Shown in pieces: positions 5,202 through 10,848 of a stretch of 10,848 bases of DNA; within the stretch, counting starts at the first letter, position 1, and every line of letters starts with the position of its first letter. Position numbers and translations under genes: made by a program. Location: contig WJLK01000143.1 of NCBI GenBank assembly GCA_014728565.1, forward strand, positions 1-10,848. The letters run 5' to 3'. The DNA is from Candidatus Pacearchaeota archaeon (GTDB lineage: Archaea; Nanobdellota; Nanobdellia; Pacearchaeales; GW2011-AR1). The notes under the pieces were generated by a model that worked only from the letters and a program-made list of their open reading frames with translations, did not search any database and was not told the origin of the DNA.

Positions 5202-5845
5202 TAGACATCATAACCTCTTTTTCTCAGCATCTTAAGAGTATCTTTTACTCTTTTTTTAATTTTCCTGCAGGTTTCTTCTGGAACTCCTATATTTGGAATT
5301 TCATAAATTGATTTTATTCTTTTTACATCTGGAACAGGAATTTTTTTCATTTTTTCATACATCTCCCACATCCACCTCTCTCTCTGAGGTTCCAAAAGCC
5401 ATAATACCTTCATTCTCTCTTTTTCATTTTTCTTAATAATATCAGGAATTTCTTCAAAGCTATGAGAACCTCCCTGGTATTTTCTAAATTCCAGTAAAGA
5501 ACATATTGCATCAACAGCACCCATTCTAAGATAATTCTCATCCATATTATGAGGAAGGTTCCATTTCTGATGATGTTCCTGCTGTCTGTGCAGTTGTATA
5601 GATGGTCTTACATGATTAAGAAAAAAATCAGAATCATCACTTCTGAACTGCATAGCCAACCCTTTCATAACTGGCCAGGATAATTTATTGCCCTCTCCAA
5701 CAATATCATGAGGCCTATCTTTTTCATCAACATCTAAGCCAAGTTTATGAAGATAATACTCAACCATCATTGAATGCCTTACAGTTGAGAGAATCCAGTC
5801 TTTCACTTCTTTTAAAGTGGGTCTGGGATCTTCTTCATTGTCCAT
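5201..5845 (-). CDS. HD-like metal-dependent phosphohydrolase-type protein (DUF5662-like)
   Basis: This 214-residue protein has the ligand order of an HD-domain phosphohydrolase: His24 (TVRHSMMVEYY), His46-Asp47 (DRPHDIVG), His86 and His91-His92 (LHRQQEHHQKWN) and Asp112 (GAVDAICSLLEF). The H...HD...HH...WN...D pattern resembles DUF5662, an HD-like family of unknown function. I recall that family from memory and could not search it. The C-terminal third is basic and helical (RKIKKRVKDTLKMLRKRGYD). It is the first gene of a two-gene unit with the P-loop kinase, the two overlapping by one base; a kinase and a phosphohydrolase acting on the same metabolite is an attractive guess. A TATA-like box 24-25 nt before the ATG supports this start and a leaderless transcript. 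Confidence 0.65.
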   Translation of the reverse strand: MDNEEDPRPTLKEVKDWILSTVRHSMMVEYYLHKLGLDVDEKDRPHDIVGEGNKLSWPVMKGLAMQFRSDDSDFFLNHVRPSIQLHRQQEHHQKWNLPHNMDENYLRMGAVDAICSLLEFRKYQGGSHSFEEIPDIIKKNEKERMKVLWLLEPQRERWMWEMYEKMKKIPVPDVKRIKSIYEIPNIGVPEETCRKIKKRVKDTLKMLRKRGYDV

Positions 5846-5864
5846 GAATTTACTATAAGAACAT

Positions 5865-5874
5865 GATATTTAAG
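5865..5874 (-). promoter_or_regulatory. TATA box of the HD-like/kinase operon
   Basis: On the minus strand CTTAAATATC is centred 24-25 nt before the ATG at 5845, preceded by an A-rich and C-rich stretch where BRE would be. This fits a leaderless archaeal promoter. Confidence 0.6.
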
Positions 5875-5919
5875 GGTTTTTATTGAGAAGAATTTAATCA
5901 ATAAAAACTACTGATAATT

Positions 5920-6378
5920 TTAAACACCCAAACCTTGCATATGATACCATGCTAATCTCCCCTCTGGAATATAACCATGTCTTGAGACAGCGTGTCTGTC
6001 TGCTCTTATCTCACTGCTTCCATGCAGAGCATGTCCTCTCTCATGGTCAAGAACATAATCTCTGTCTTTATAGGTGATATCAACTAAAATAGTATTTGTG
6101 AATTCATTACAGATTCCTTTTACATCTGGAGGAAGCTCATAAGGCATAACCCACTTAACATAAAAACCAGTCTCAGAATCAATTCCATTAACACCAGGAA
6201 CTATCTCCTGACTAACTTGGCTTTTCTGAAAAACAGGATAAACATCAATACTACTGGAATCAGCTCTCTCTTCAAGACTGTCATTATTAAAAATTCTTTC
6301 AGTAGAAGATTCAATATCAACAATCTCACAATAATCAAAAGGATTTATTTCAGAATCTCCTTTATTATAATCCTTCAT
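5920..6378 (-). CDS. HExxH zinc metallopeptidase-like protein
   Basis: This 152-residue protein carries HERGH at residues 112-116, followed by Glu123 and Asp127 in HGSSEIRADRHAV. The HExxH...E..AD pattern is that of gluzincin-type peptidases (as in ImmA/IrrE or M48-like families): two His and a downstream Glu would bind zinc, and Glu113 would be the base. The ~70 N-terminal residues are acidic, Ser-rich and probably disordered. A beta-rich stretch (GFYVKWVMPYELPPDVKGIC, about 71-90) precedes the active-site helix. There is no membrane segment or signal peptide, so it should be cytoplasmic. It is much shorter than most peptidases of this type and could be a regulator-cleaving protein. It diverges from the methyltransferase gene across a 54-nt spacer with a central TATA-like box. 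Confidence 0.65.
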   Translation of the reverse strand: MKDYNKGDSEINPFDYCEIVDIESSTERIFNNDSLEERADSSSIDVYPVFQKSQVSQEIVPGVNGIDSETGFYVKWVMPYELPPDVKGICNEFTNTILVDITYKDRDYVLDHERGHALHGSSEIRADRHAVSRHGYIPEGRLAWYHMQGLGV

Positions 6379-6400
6379 TTTTTAAATTAAAATAACAATC

Positions 6401-6410
6401 TTTAAAAATA
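6401..6410. promoter_or_regulatory. Central TATA-like box between divergent genes
   Basis: TTTAAAAATA (TATTTTTAAA on the other strand) lies exactly in the middle of the 54-nt spacer 6379-6432, its centre 27.5 nt from both start codons. That is the leaderless TATA spacing in each direction, so one element may serve both the metallopeptidase-like and methyltransferase genes. No other equally good box sits in the spacer. Confidence 0.55.
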
Positions 6411-6432
6411 CTTAGTTTTATCAATTCTTACA

Positions 6433-7200
6433 ATGATGACTGCCAAAGATTATCTTGATTCTGAAGGTTTTGTTAGTAGGAACTCTGATGAAGTTTACTC
6501 ACAAGTAAGAGAGAACTGTTCAGAGGAGGCTGAAGATGAATTAAGAAATCTTTTAGAAAGATGGAATATTGGTCACATACCTGAAGCAGAATTTTACTCT
6601 CAGGTATGCAGATTTGCAGGAGAGATTTCTTTTTATGATTTATTAAAATCAAGACAGAGAGGTCTTGTTGAGTGGTATCTTGAAAAATCCCTTAATGGAT
6701 TAGAAAGACCAGAGATTCTTGATATTGGATGTGGAACAGGACTGGAAGCTTGTTTTTTTGCAGAACTAGGAGGACTTGCTGTGGGTATTGATCCTTCAAG
6801 AGATGTGCTAAGAGTTGCTAAGAAAAGAGCAGATAGAAGAGATTTAAGAAATACTCATTTTATTCCAGGAAATAGAGATTACCTGCCTTTTAGAGAGGGT
6901 AGTTTTGATATGACTATTTGCATAAACAGTCTTTTTTCTCCAGATGAGTTCCGTGGATTTCAGGCAGAATTATTATATAATTTTGCATCTTCTCACAGAA
7001 TTGAAGAAATGAGAAGAGTTTTAAAAGACAATGGAAGAGCAGTTCTAATTGGTTCAAGTGCTGGTGATCCTGAACATGAACTTTCTAGATATGAAAACAA
7101 ATTTCTGGGTTCTGAATTCATAATTACAGTTAAAGAAATTTTTACTAGTGAAACAGAAAATAGAACCTTCTATTATATTTTTATCTCAGCAGAAAAATAA
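6433..7200 (+). CDS. Class I SAM-dependent methyltransferase
   Basis: This 255-residue protein has a Rossmann-type methyltransferase domain. Motif I is EILDIGCGTG at residues 94-103, the ribose-binding acid is Asp120 in VGIDPS, and the post-II region is LPFREGSFDMTICINSL at about 151-167. A conserved-looking segment EEMRRVLKDNGRAVLIG follows. About 90 helical residues precede motif I and may recognise the substrate. The fold resembles the broad Methyltransf_11/25 group (small molecule, quinone, lipid or protein substrates); the substrate is unknown. The gene begins ATGATG, so Met1 or Met2 could be the start; the central TATA-like box favours the first. It converges on the phosphatase gene, with the two stop codons abutting. 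Confidence 0.85.
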   Translation: MMTAKDYLDSEGFVSRNSDEVYSQVRENCSEEAEDELRNLLERWNIGHIPEAEFYSQVCRFAGEISFYDLLKSRQRGLVEWYLEKSLNGLERPEILDIGCGTGLEACFFAELGGLAVGIDPSRDVLRVAKKRADRRDLRNTHFIPGNRDYLPFREGSFDMTICINSLFSPDEFRGFQAELLYNFASSHRIEEMRRVLKDNGRAVLIGSSAGDPEHELSRYENKFLGSEFIITVKEIFTSETENRTFYYIFISAEK

Positions 7201-7524
7201 CTACTTATTGTTTTTCAGATAATTCTTTAATTTCTTTTTTAAAATTTCTATTAGCTTGGGGTCATTCTTTGGATAGACATCAGGAACCCATAGAACTTCT
7301 ATTTTATTTTCAGCATCAGGAACCTTATCTGTAATAAATTTTTTATGAACCTTTTCCATAACAAAAATTTTATCAGCCCATTTTATCAGCTCGTTGCTTA
7401 CATTATTCTCAGCAGTTATGCTTATTCCAGCTGATTTTGCTTTATGCTTCTTGTTCTTTTTAAAAAGCTCAGCTGCAGTAGGACTTCTGTTCAGATTCTC
7501 AGTACATACAAAAAGCAGTTTCAT
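7201..7524 (-). CDS. Small Cys-based tyrosine-phosphatase-like protein (COG4551-like)
   Basis: This 107-residue protein has the low-molecular-weight phosphatase loop CTENLNRS at residues 7-14: nucleophile Cys7 and Arg13 in C-x5-R, with Ser14. KSAGIS at 30-35 and WADKIFVMEKVH at 49-60 match the compact 'predicted protein tyrosine phosphatase' group COG4551. PDVYPKNDP at 81-89 holds the probable general acid, Asp82. Family members are about this length. The substrate may be a phosphotyrosine protein or a small phosphoester. It sits 20 nt after the 246-residue membrane protein, probably as the last gene of the helicase operon. Its TAG stop directly abuts the TAA of the convergent methyltransferase. 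The C-terminus is Lys-rich. Confidence 0.8.
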   Translation of the reverse strand: MKLLFVCTENLNRSPTAAELFKKNKKHKAKSAGISITAENNVSNELIKWADKIFVMEKVHKKFITDKVPDAENKIEVLWVPDVYPKNDPKLIEILKKKLKNYLKNNK

Positions 7525-7544
7525 TTTTACTTCAATTATTTAAT

Positions 7545-8285
7545 TCACTTCTTTTTAATTGCTTTTTTCAATTTTTTAGTCTGTTTTTCTTTTTCACTAG
7601 CTTTTTTAAGATGATTGTTTTTTATTTTTTTCTCCTGTTTCTTTATGTAATTCATTTTCTTTTTACCCTCTTTTTTTAATTCTTTTTTAGCTTTTTCAAT
7701 TCTCTTCTTTTCTTTTAATATTTTATCAACCTCCTCTTTTTCCTTGGATTTCTTTAGATTAATAAACATCTCCTCAAGAGGGATTTTTATAAGATTAAGA
7801 ATAACAATAAGCAGTATAAAAATAAGTAAAAGAGCAGAAAAAACACTAAAAGTGTTTTCTGAGTCTGAGAAAACATATATTATTGCTATATATGCTACTA
7901 GATTGACTGTCAGAGGAGAACTAACAGCTCTTGCTATTTTTTCAGGAAGAAAGTGCTGAAAATTAAAAAAAAGAAGCATAATACTTATTATCAGAATTAT
8001 AAAAGAAAAAACAGTTCTTACTGGATAAAGTCCGTAATTAACAATCCCTGAATTATTTATTCTGTAGATAAATCTCAGTAAGATAATAGCTACAAAAAAC
8101 AATACCAGAGAATTAGCAACATAGGTATTCCATCCAGGATCCTCATCCCTGTATTTCTCAAAGTAAAAAAGCATAATCACTGTTGAAATAAGAAGTGGAA
8201 AAACAATCCAGAGAACTTCATTATGAAAAGTAAGACCTAAAAACATTCCCAGGTTTTTGTAAATTTCAATAATCAAATTAACCAT
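7545..8285 (-). CDS. Five-helix membrane protein with long lysine-rich tail
   Basis: This 246-residue protein has about five hydrophobic helices (residues ~24-42, 58-74, 91-107, 124-140, 147-166) and then an ~80-residue, almost entirely Lys/Glu C-terminal tail (169-246) likely to form a charged helix or coiled coil. Between helices 1 and 2 is a distinctive loop, YRDEDPGWNTYVANSLVL, with a WN pair that may be a family signature; I cannot name the family. It starts 5 nt after the stop of the 144-residue membrane protein, so the two are probably made together and may form a complex. The basic tail, if cytoplasmic, could bind nucleic acid or ribosomes; that is speculation. The upstream site AAGGAAA is about 14 nt away and weak. 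Confidence 0.65.
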   Translation of the reverse strand: MVNLIIEIYKNLGMFLGLTFHNEVLWIVFPLLISTVIMLFYFEKYRDEDPGWNTYVANSLVLFFVAIILLRFIYRINNSGIVNYGLYPVRTVFSFIILIISIMLLFFNFQHFLPEKIARAVSSPLTVNLVAYIAIIYVFSDSENTFSVFSALLLIFILLIVILNLIKIPLEEMFINLKKSKEKEEVDKILKEKKRIEKAKKELKKEGKKKMNYIKKQEKKIKNNHLKKASEKEKQTKKLKKAIKKK

Positions 8286-8290
8286 ATTAA

Positions 8291-8725
8291 TTAAATTATT
8301 TCCTTAGGGTCATAATGTCTTTTGGGTTTATTTTTTTCTTTTATGTAATTTAACATCTCCCAGAAAATAGAGATATAGATATATAAAAAATTACCTGTGA
8401 TAAGAATAATCAGTATATTAATAATAAAACTGCTAACTGAATATAAACTTGTTTTTAATTCCCATAACAAAACAAGGAGAAAAACAACTGAACCAATTAT
8501 ATTTGTTAAAATAAGAAATCCCCATTTAGGATCTGATAACTGCTGTAGATAAACTGTTATTATAGGAATAATGCAGAATAAAAGAGGAAGGATTATAATA
8601 ACTACTAGTCCTTTTCCAATTGCCCCTCCCATTATTAAAAAAGGAAGCAGAACTGTAAATAAAAAAACATGGAACAAAAATATCTTGATAAGGAACTTAT
8701 CGGGGTAATATCTCTTTTTTTCCAT
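8291..8725 (-). CDS. Four-helix membrane protein, unknown function
   Basis: This 144-residue protein is almost all membrane: hydrophobic segments at about residues 12-33, 38-58, 69-90 and 97-122, with basic ends (EKKRYYPDK at the start, KEKNKPKRHYDPK at the end). The short loop QQLSDPKWGF between helices 2 and 3 recalls the DPGWN loop of the neighbouring 246-residue protein: both place an acidic-Pro-aromatic motif before a helix, so they may be distant relatives or partners. It follows the helicase by 15 nt and precedes the larger membrane protein by 5 nt. I do not recognise the family and see no catalytic residues. Confidence 0.6.
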   Translation of the reverse strand: MEKKRYYPDKFLIKIFLFHVFLFTVLLPFLIMGGAIGKGLVVIIILPLLFCIIPIITVYLQQLSDPKWGFLILTNIIGSVVFLLVLLWELKTSLYSVSSFIINILIILITGNFLYIYISIFWEMLNYIKEKNKPKRHYDPKEII

Positions 8726-8740
8726 AAAATTAAACAGATT

Positions 8741-9955
8741 TTAAGCTTTTAAATGTTTTTGTGAGAACTTTTTTTTAAAATTATTCTGAAAATTTTTCTT
8801 TTTAAATCTATCATGTTTTTTTTCAGGTATCCACCTTATTTTTGCTCTTTTTAAATAAGGGGATTTTCTCTTTTTTATAATAAAATCTCCATTTATTATT
8901 GTGTTAAAATTATCATAATCCCTGCTTGATACAAGATTTATAACTTTTCCTTTTTTTCCTGCTCTTGCTGTCCTTCCTATTCTATGTATGTATTCTTTTT
9001 GTGTAGAAGGAATATTGTAGTTATATATATGAGTTACTCCTTTTATGTCAAGACCTCTTGCTGCAACATCAGTAGCTACAAGTATCTGTGTTTTATTTGA
9101 GTGAAATTTTTCAATCATTCTGTTTCTCTTTTCTTGTGAAAACCCTCCATGTATTGGAAGATTATCTATACCCATGAATTTAAGATTTTTTGATACAAAA
9201 TCAACATTGGTTCTTGTATTGCAAAATATCATGACAAGTTTTGAATCTTCTCTTTCAAGAAGATATCTAAGCAGAGAATACTTAAGATTGTCAACGATGT
9301 CATAGTATTCCTGTTCCAGGTTTCTGGGATCCACATACTCCTCTGCTGAAATCTCTATTGGATTTCTCATGTATTTTTCTGAAAGATGAAATATATCCTG
9401 AGAGATTGTTGCAGAAAAAAGCAGTGTCTGTCTTTTTTTCTGACATCTGAGAATTATTTTTTCAACATCATCCCTAAATCCCATATCAAGCATACGGTCT
9501 GCCTCATCAAGAACAAGAGTATTTACTCTTGAAAGATCAATTGAATTCCTATTTATATGGTCGAGAATTCTTCCAGGAGTACCTACGACAATATCAGCAT
9601 ATTTTAGTCTTTTTATCTGATGATTTATAGAGACTCCTCCATATACTGCCAATATATCAAGATCTTTTTTTCTTGAAAAATCTGAAATCTCTTTTGTGAT
9701 TTGCTCAGCAAGCTCCCTTGTTGGTGTCAATACAAGTCCCTGAATTCCAAAATCTTTTCTAATGTTTTTTATCAGTCCTGTTGCAAAAGCAAGTGTCTTT
9801 CCAGAACCAGTTGAAGCTCCAGCTATGACATCTCTACCTTCAAGAATTCTAGGAATTGTTTTTTCCTGTATCTCTGAAGGTTCTCTGAATCCTCTCTGCC
9901 TTATTGAAATTAGGAGAGAGTTATCTTTCCCTAACAAATTTTCAAATTTTTCCAT
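8741..9955 (-). CDS. DEAD-box RNA helicase
   Basis: This 404-residue protein has the full motif set of an SF2 DEAD-box helicase: Q motif (GFREPSEIQ, 22-30), motif I ASTGSGKT (47-54), Ia PTREL (78-82), Ib TPGR (126-129), II DEAD (150-153), III SAT (181-183), IV IFCNTR (243-248), V VATDVAARGLD (293-303) and VI HRIGRTARAG (324-333). After the two RecA-like domains comes only a ~45-residue, Lys/Arg/Phe-rich tail (361-404), likely for RNA binding. It lacks the dedicated DbpA-type RNA-binding domain, so it is a minimal DeaD/RhlE-like enzyme that remodels RNA or RNPs, for example in ribosome assembly or cold adaptation. It heads the probable four-gene minus-strand operon. It lacks a TATA box at the leaderless distance; a candidate lies about 100 nt upstream. 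Confidence 0.95.
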   Translation of the reverse strand: MEKFENLLGKDNSLLISIRQRGFREPSEIQEKTIPRILEGRDVIAGASTGSGKTLAFATGLIKNIRKDFGIQGLVLTPTRELAEQITKEISDFSRKKDLDILAVYGGVSINHQIKRLKYADIVVGTPGRILDHINRNSIDLSRVNTLVLDEADRMLDMGFRDDVEKIILRCQKKRQTLLFSATISQDIFHLSEKYMRNPIEISAEEYVDPRNLEQEYYDIVDNLKYSLLRYLLEREDSKLVMIFCNTRTNVDFVSKNLKFMGIDNLPIHGGFSQEKRNRMIEKFHSNKTQILVATDVAARGLDIKGVTHIYNYNIPSTQKEYIHRIGRTARAGKKGKVINLVSSRDYDNFNTIINGDFIIKKRKSPYLKRAKIRWIPEKKHDRFKKKNFQNNFKKKFSQKHLKA

Positions 9956-10054
9956 TTTAAATTTTCAAAGTCAAGAAATAGCTAATTGTATTTCTTTAAC
10001 AGTCTGATAATTTTTTATTGATTTTTTGTTCGTAGTCTTAACAGAAAAATTAGG

Positions 10055-10062
10055 TTTATAAA
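10055..10062 (-). promoter_or_regulatory. Candidate TATA box for the helicase operon
   Basis: TTTATAAA (self-complementary; ATTTATAAAC on the minus strand) is centred about 103 nt before the helicase ATG. Used on the minus strand, it would give a 5' leader of roughly 75 nt, unlike the leaderless genes elsewhere here. A weaker AT-rich stretch at 9985-10000 could give a ~10-nt leader instead. Confidence 0.35.
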
Positions 10063-10070
10063 TGTTTGTT

Positions 10071-10848
10071 TTAATAACCTGAAGGTCTTTCATAAGTTTC
10101 ATATTCAGGCCCTTCTACACAAACCTCTGCATAACACTCTAATCCATTCTGACAATACTGATCGTTTCTAATCATTCCCCATGAATCCCTGTAAAGTCCT
10201 GTTTCACAACAAGGCTCATTTAAATAACCGCAGTTCTCTTCTGAATCTGAAGTACTGGGAGTTGATGTTCTAGAATCTGAACCTGAAGTTTCAGTATTTG
10301 AGGTAGTTTCTGAACCTGTGGTTGCAGAATAATCATCAACTCTTTTGCAAATACCATTTACACACCTACCATAATCACAGAGATAGTCAGTGTTTCTGCA
10401 GCAAGGTTGTTCATAATCACCACAAGCTTCACAAATTTGAGTGTCATAACTAAAAACTCCTTCTGTGCAATAATACATATTATCATAGATACAAGGAGGT
10501 GTTCCAAAAAAACCACACTCTCTTCCATATTCTTCTCTAACAGTACAAACTCCGTTCATACATTCTGAACCATACTCACACTGCTCATCATAAGGCCTAT
10601 CAAAACAACATGGCTCTCCAAAATAACCGCAATGAACGCATTTCCCATTTTGACATTCTCCTTCATTACAAACCTCGCCTGAACAACAAGGTTGACCATA
10701 ATCCCCACAATCATCAGGAAGAGAGTCTGTATAAGAATAATCATCAGGATTATTATAATCTGGAATACTTATAGAAGCTCCAGTTGCTGAAGAGAATCTA
10801 TCAGGAACATAAAAAAGATATCCTACTCCTATACCCGCTAATAATAGA
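10071..10848 (-). CDS. Exported cysteine-rich repeat protein, 5' end missing
   Basis: One frame is open from the window edge to the TAA at 10071-10073, about 258 residues; the start lies beyond 10848, and the ATG at 10557-10559 is internal. The visible N-terminus is hydrophobic (LLLAGIGVGYLFYV), the end of a signal peptide or membrane anchor. Five repeats of the form CG-x4-PCC...C...C...C follow, with most units ending C-x-NG-x-C. A Ser/Thr-rich linker lies between repeats 4 and 5 (SATTGSETTSNTETSGSDSR), probably a glycosylated, extended spacer. Six cysteines per repeat imply disulphide-knotted small domains outside the membrane, so a surface protein for adhesion or host contact is plausible. 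I see no catalytic motif and cannot name the family. It is separated from the helicase by 115 nt. Confidence 0.75.
   Translation of the reverse strand, partial: LLLAGIGVGYLFYVPDRFSSATGASISIPDYNNPDDYSYTDSLPDDCGDYGQPCCSGEVCNEGECQNGKCVHCGYFGEPCCFDRPYDEQCEYGSECMNGVCTVREEYGRECGFFGTPPCIYDNMYYCTEGVFSYDTQICEACGDYEQPCCRNTDYLCDYGRCVNGICKRVDDYSATTGSETTSNTETSGSDSRTSTPSTSDSEENCGYLNEPCCETGLYRDSWGMIRNDQYCQNGLECYAEVCVEGPEYETYERPSGY
10119..10709 (-). repeat. Five cysteine-knot-like coding repeats
   Basis: Repeat units in protein order run from 10709 to 10638, 10631 to 10545, 10517 to 10431, 10424 to 10347 and 10232 to 10119. Units 1, 2, 4 and 5 each have six Cys (CG, PCC, then three single Cys). Unit 3 has only four: PCC is replaced by PPC and the fifth Cys is also gone. 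A Ser/Thr-rich linker separates units 4 and 5. Confidence 0.75.

Noticed and set aside
7744..7959. Plus-strand open frame opposite the 246-residue membrane protein
   Set aside because: It is antisense to a clear membrane protein and has no promoter, RBS or recognisable protein features.
9762..10007. Plus-strand open frame opposite the helicase start
   Set aside because: It is antisense to helicase motifs I and Q, which are unmistakable.
10556..10744. Separate small minus-strand gene, and ATG 10559 as start of the Cys-rich gene
   Set aside because: The Cys-rich repeats continue through 10559 in one frame up to the window edge; the other reading is an out-of-frame shadow.
1..10848. tRNA, rRNA, insertion sequence or integrase
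   Set aside because: No T-loop-like GTTCRA context with a matching acceptor stem, no rRNA-like GC-rich block, and no transposase or recombinase motif was found on either strand.

Overview
The window looks like part of a compact, AT-rich archaeal genome, most likely a DPANN lineage such as Woesearchaeota, Pacearchaeota or another Nanoarchaeota-like group. Four things support this. There is a two-zinc-ribbon TFS/RpoM-type transcription factor and a proteasome-beta-like Ntn hydrolase. Several genes carry a TATA-like box 24-28 nt before the start codon, the mark of leaderless archaeal transcripts. Arg is almost always AGA/AGG, and CpG is extremely rare (about 33 by hand count in 10.8 kb). The lineage is inferred from style; there is no rRNA or tRNA to confirm it.

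Left third (1-3060, + strand): a tight operon of three genes. They are the end of a helix-turn-helix-like regulator (open at the window edge), a 545-residue GHKL (Hsp90/MutL/MORC-type) ATPase, and a basic protein with three tandem ~45-residue HTH-like repeats. The third gene has a strong Shine-Dalgarno and ATG at 2276, but an in-frame TAG six codons later, with coding-like sequence continuing to an internal ATG at 2351. The operon ends in a T-rich terminator. This set is the best candidate for an undescribed system.

Middle (3061-7200): mostly single genes with their own promoters. These are a proteasome/HslV-like Ntn hydrolase with Thr right after Met1, a small zinc-binding protein, a TFS-like elongation factor (convergent, 1 nt between the stop codons), a 1-nt-overlapping pair of an HD-like protein (DUF5662-like) and a P-loop kinase, an HExxH metallopeptidase-like protein, and a SAM methyltransferase. 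The last two diverge from a 54-nt spacer with one TATA-like box at its exact centre.

Right (7201-9955, - strand): a likely four-gene operon of DEAD-box RNA helicase, two multi-pass membrane proteins and a small Cys-based tyrosine-phosphatase-like protein, with gaps of 15, 5 and 20 nt. Beyond it (10071 to the edge, - strand) is the C-terminal part of an exported protein with five cysteine-rich repeats after a hydrophobic N-terminal segment. No tRNA, rRNA, CRISPR array, IS element or integrase was seen.
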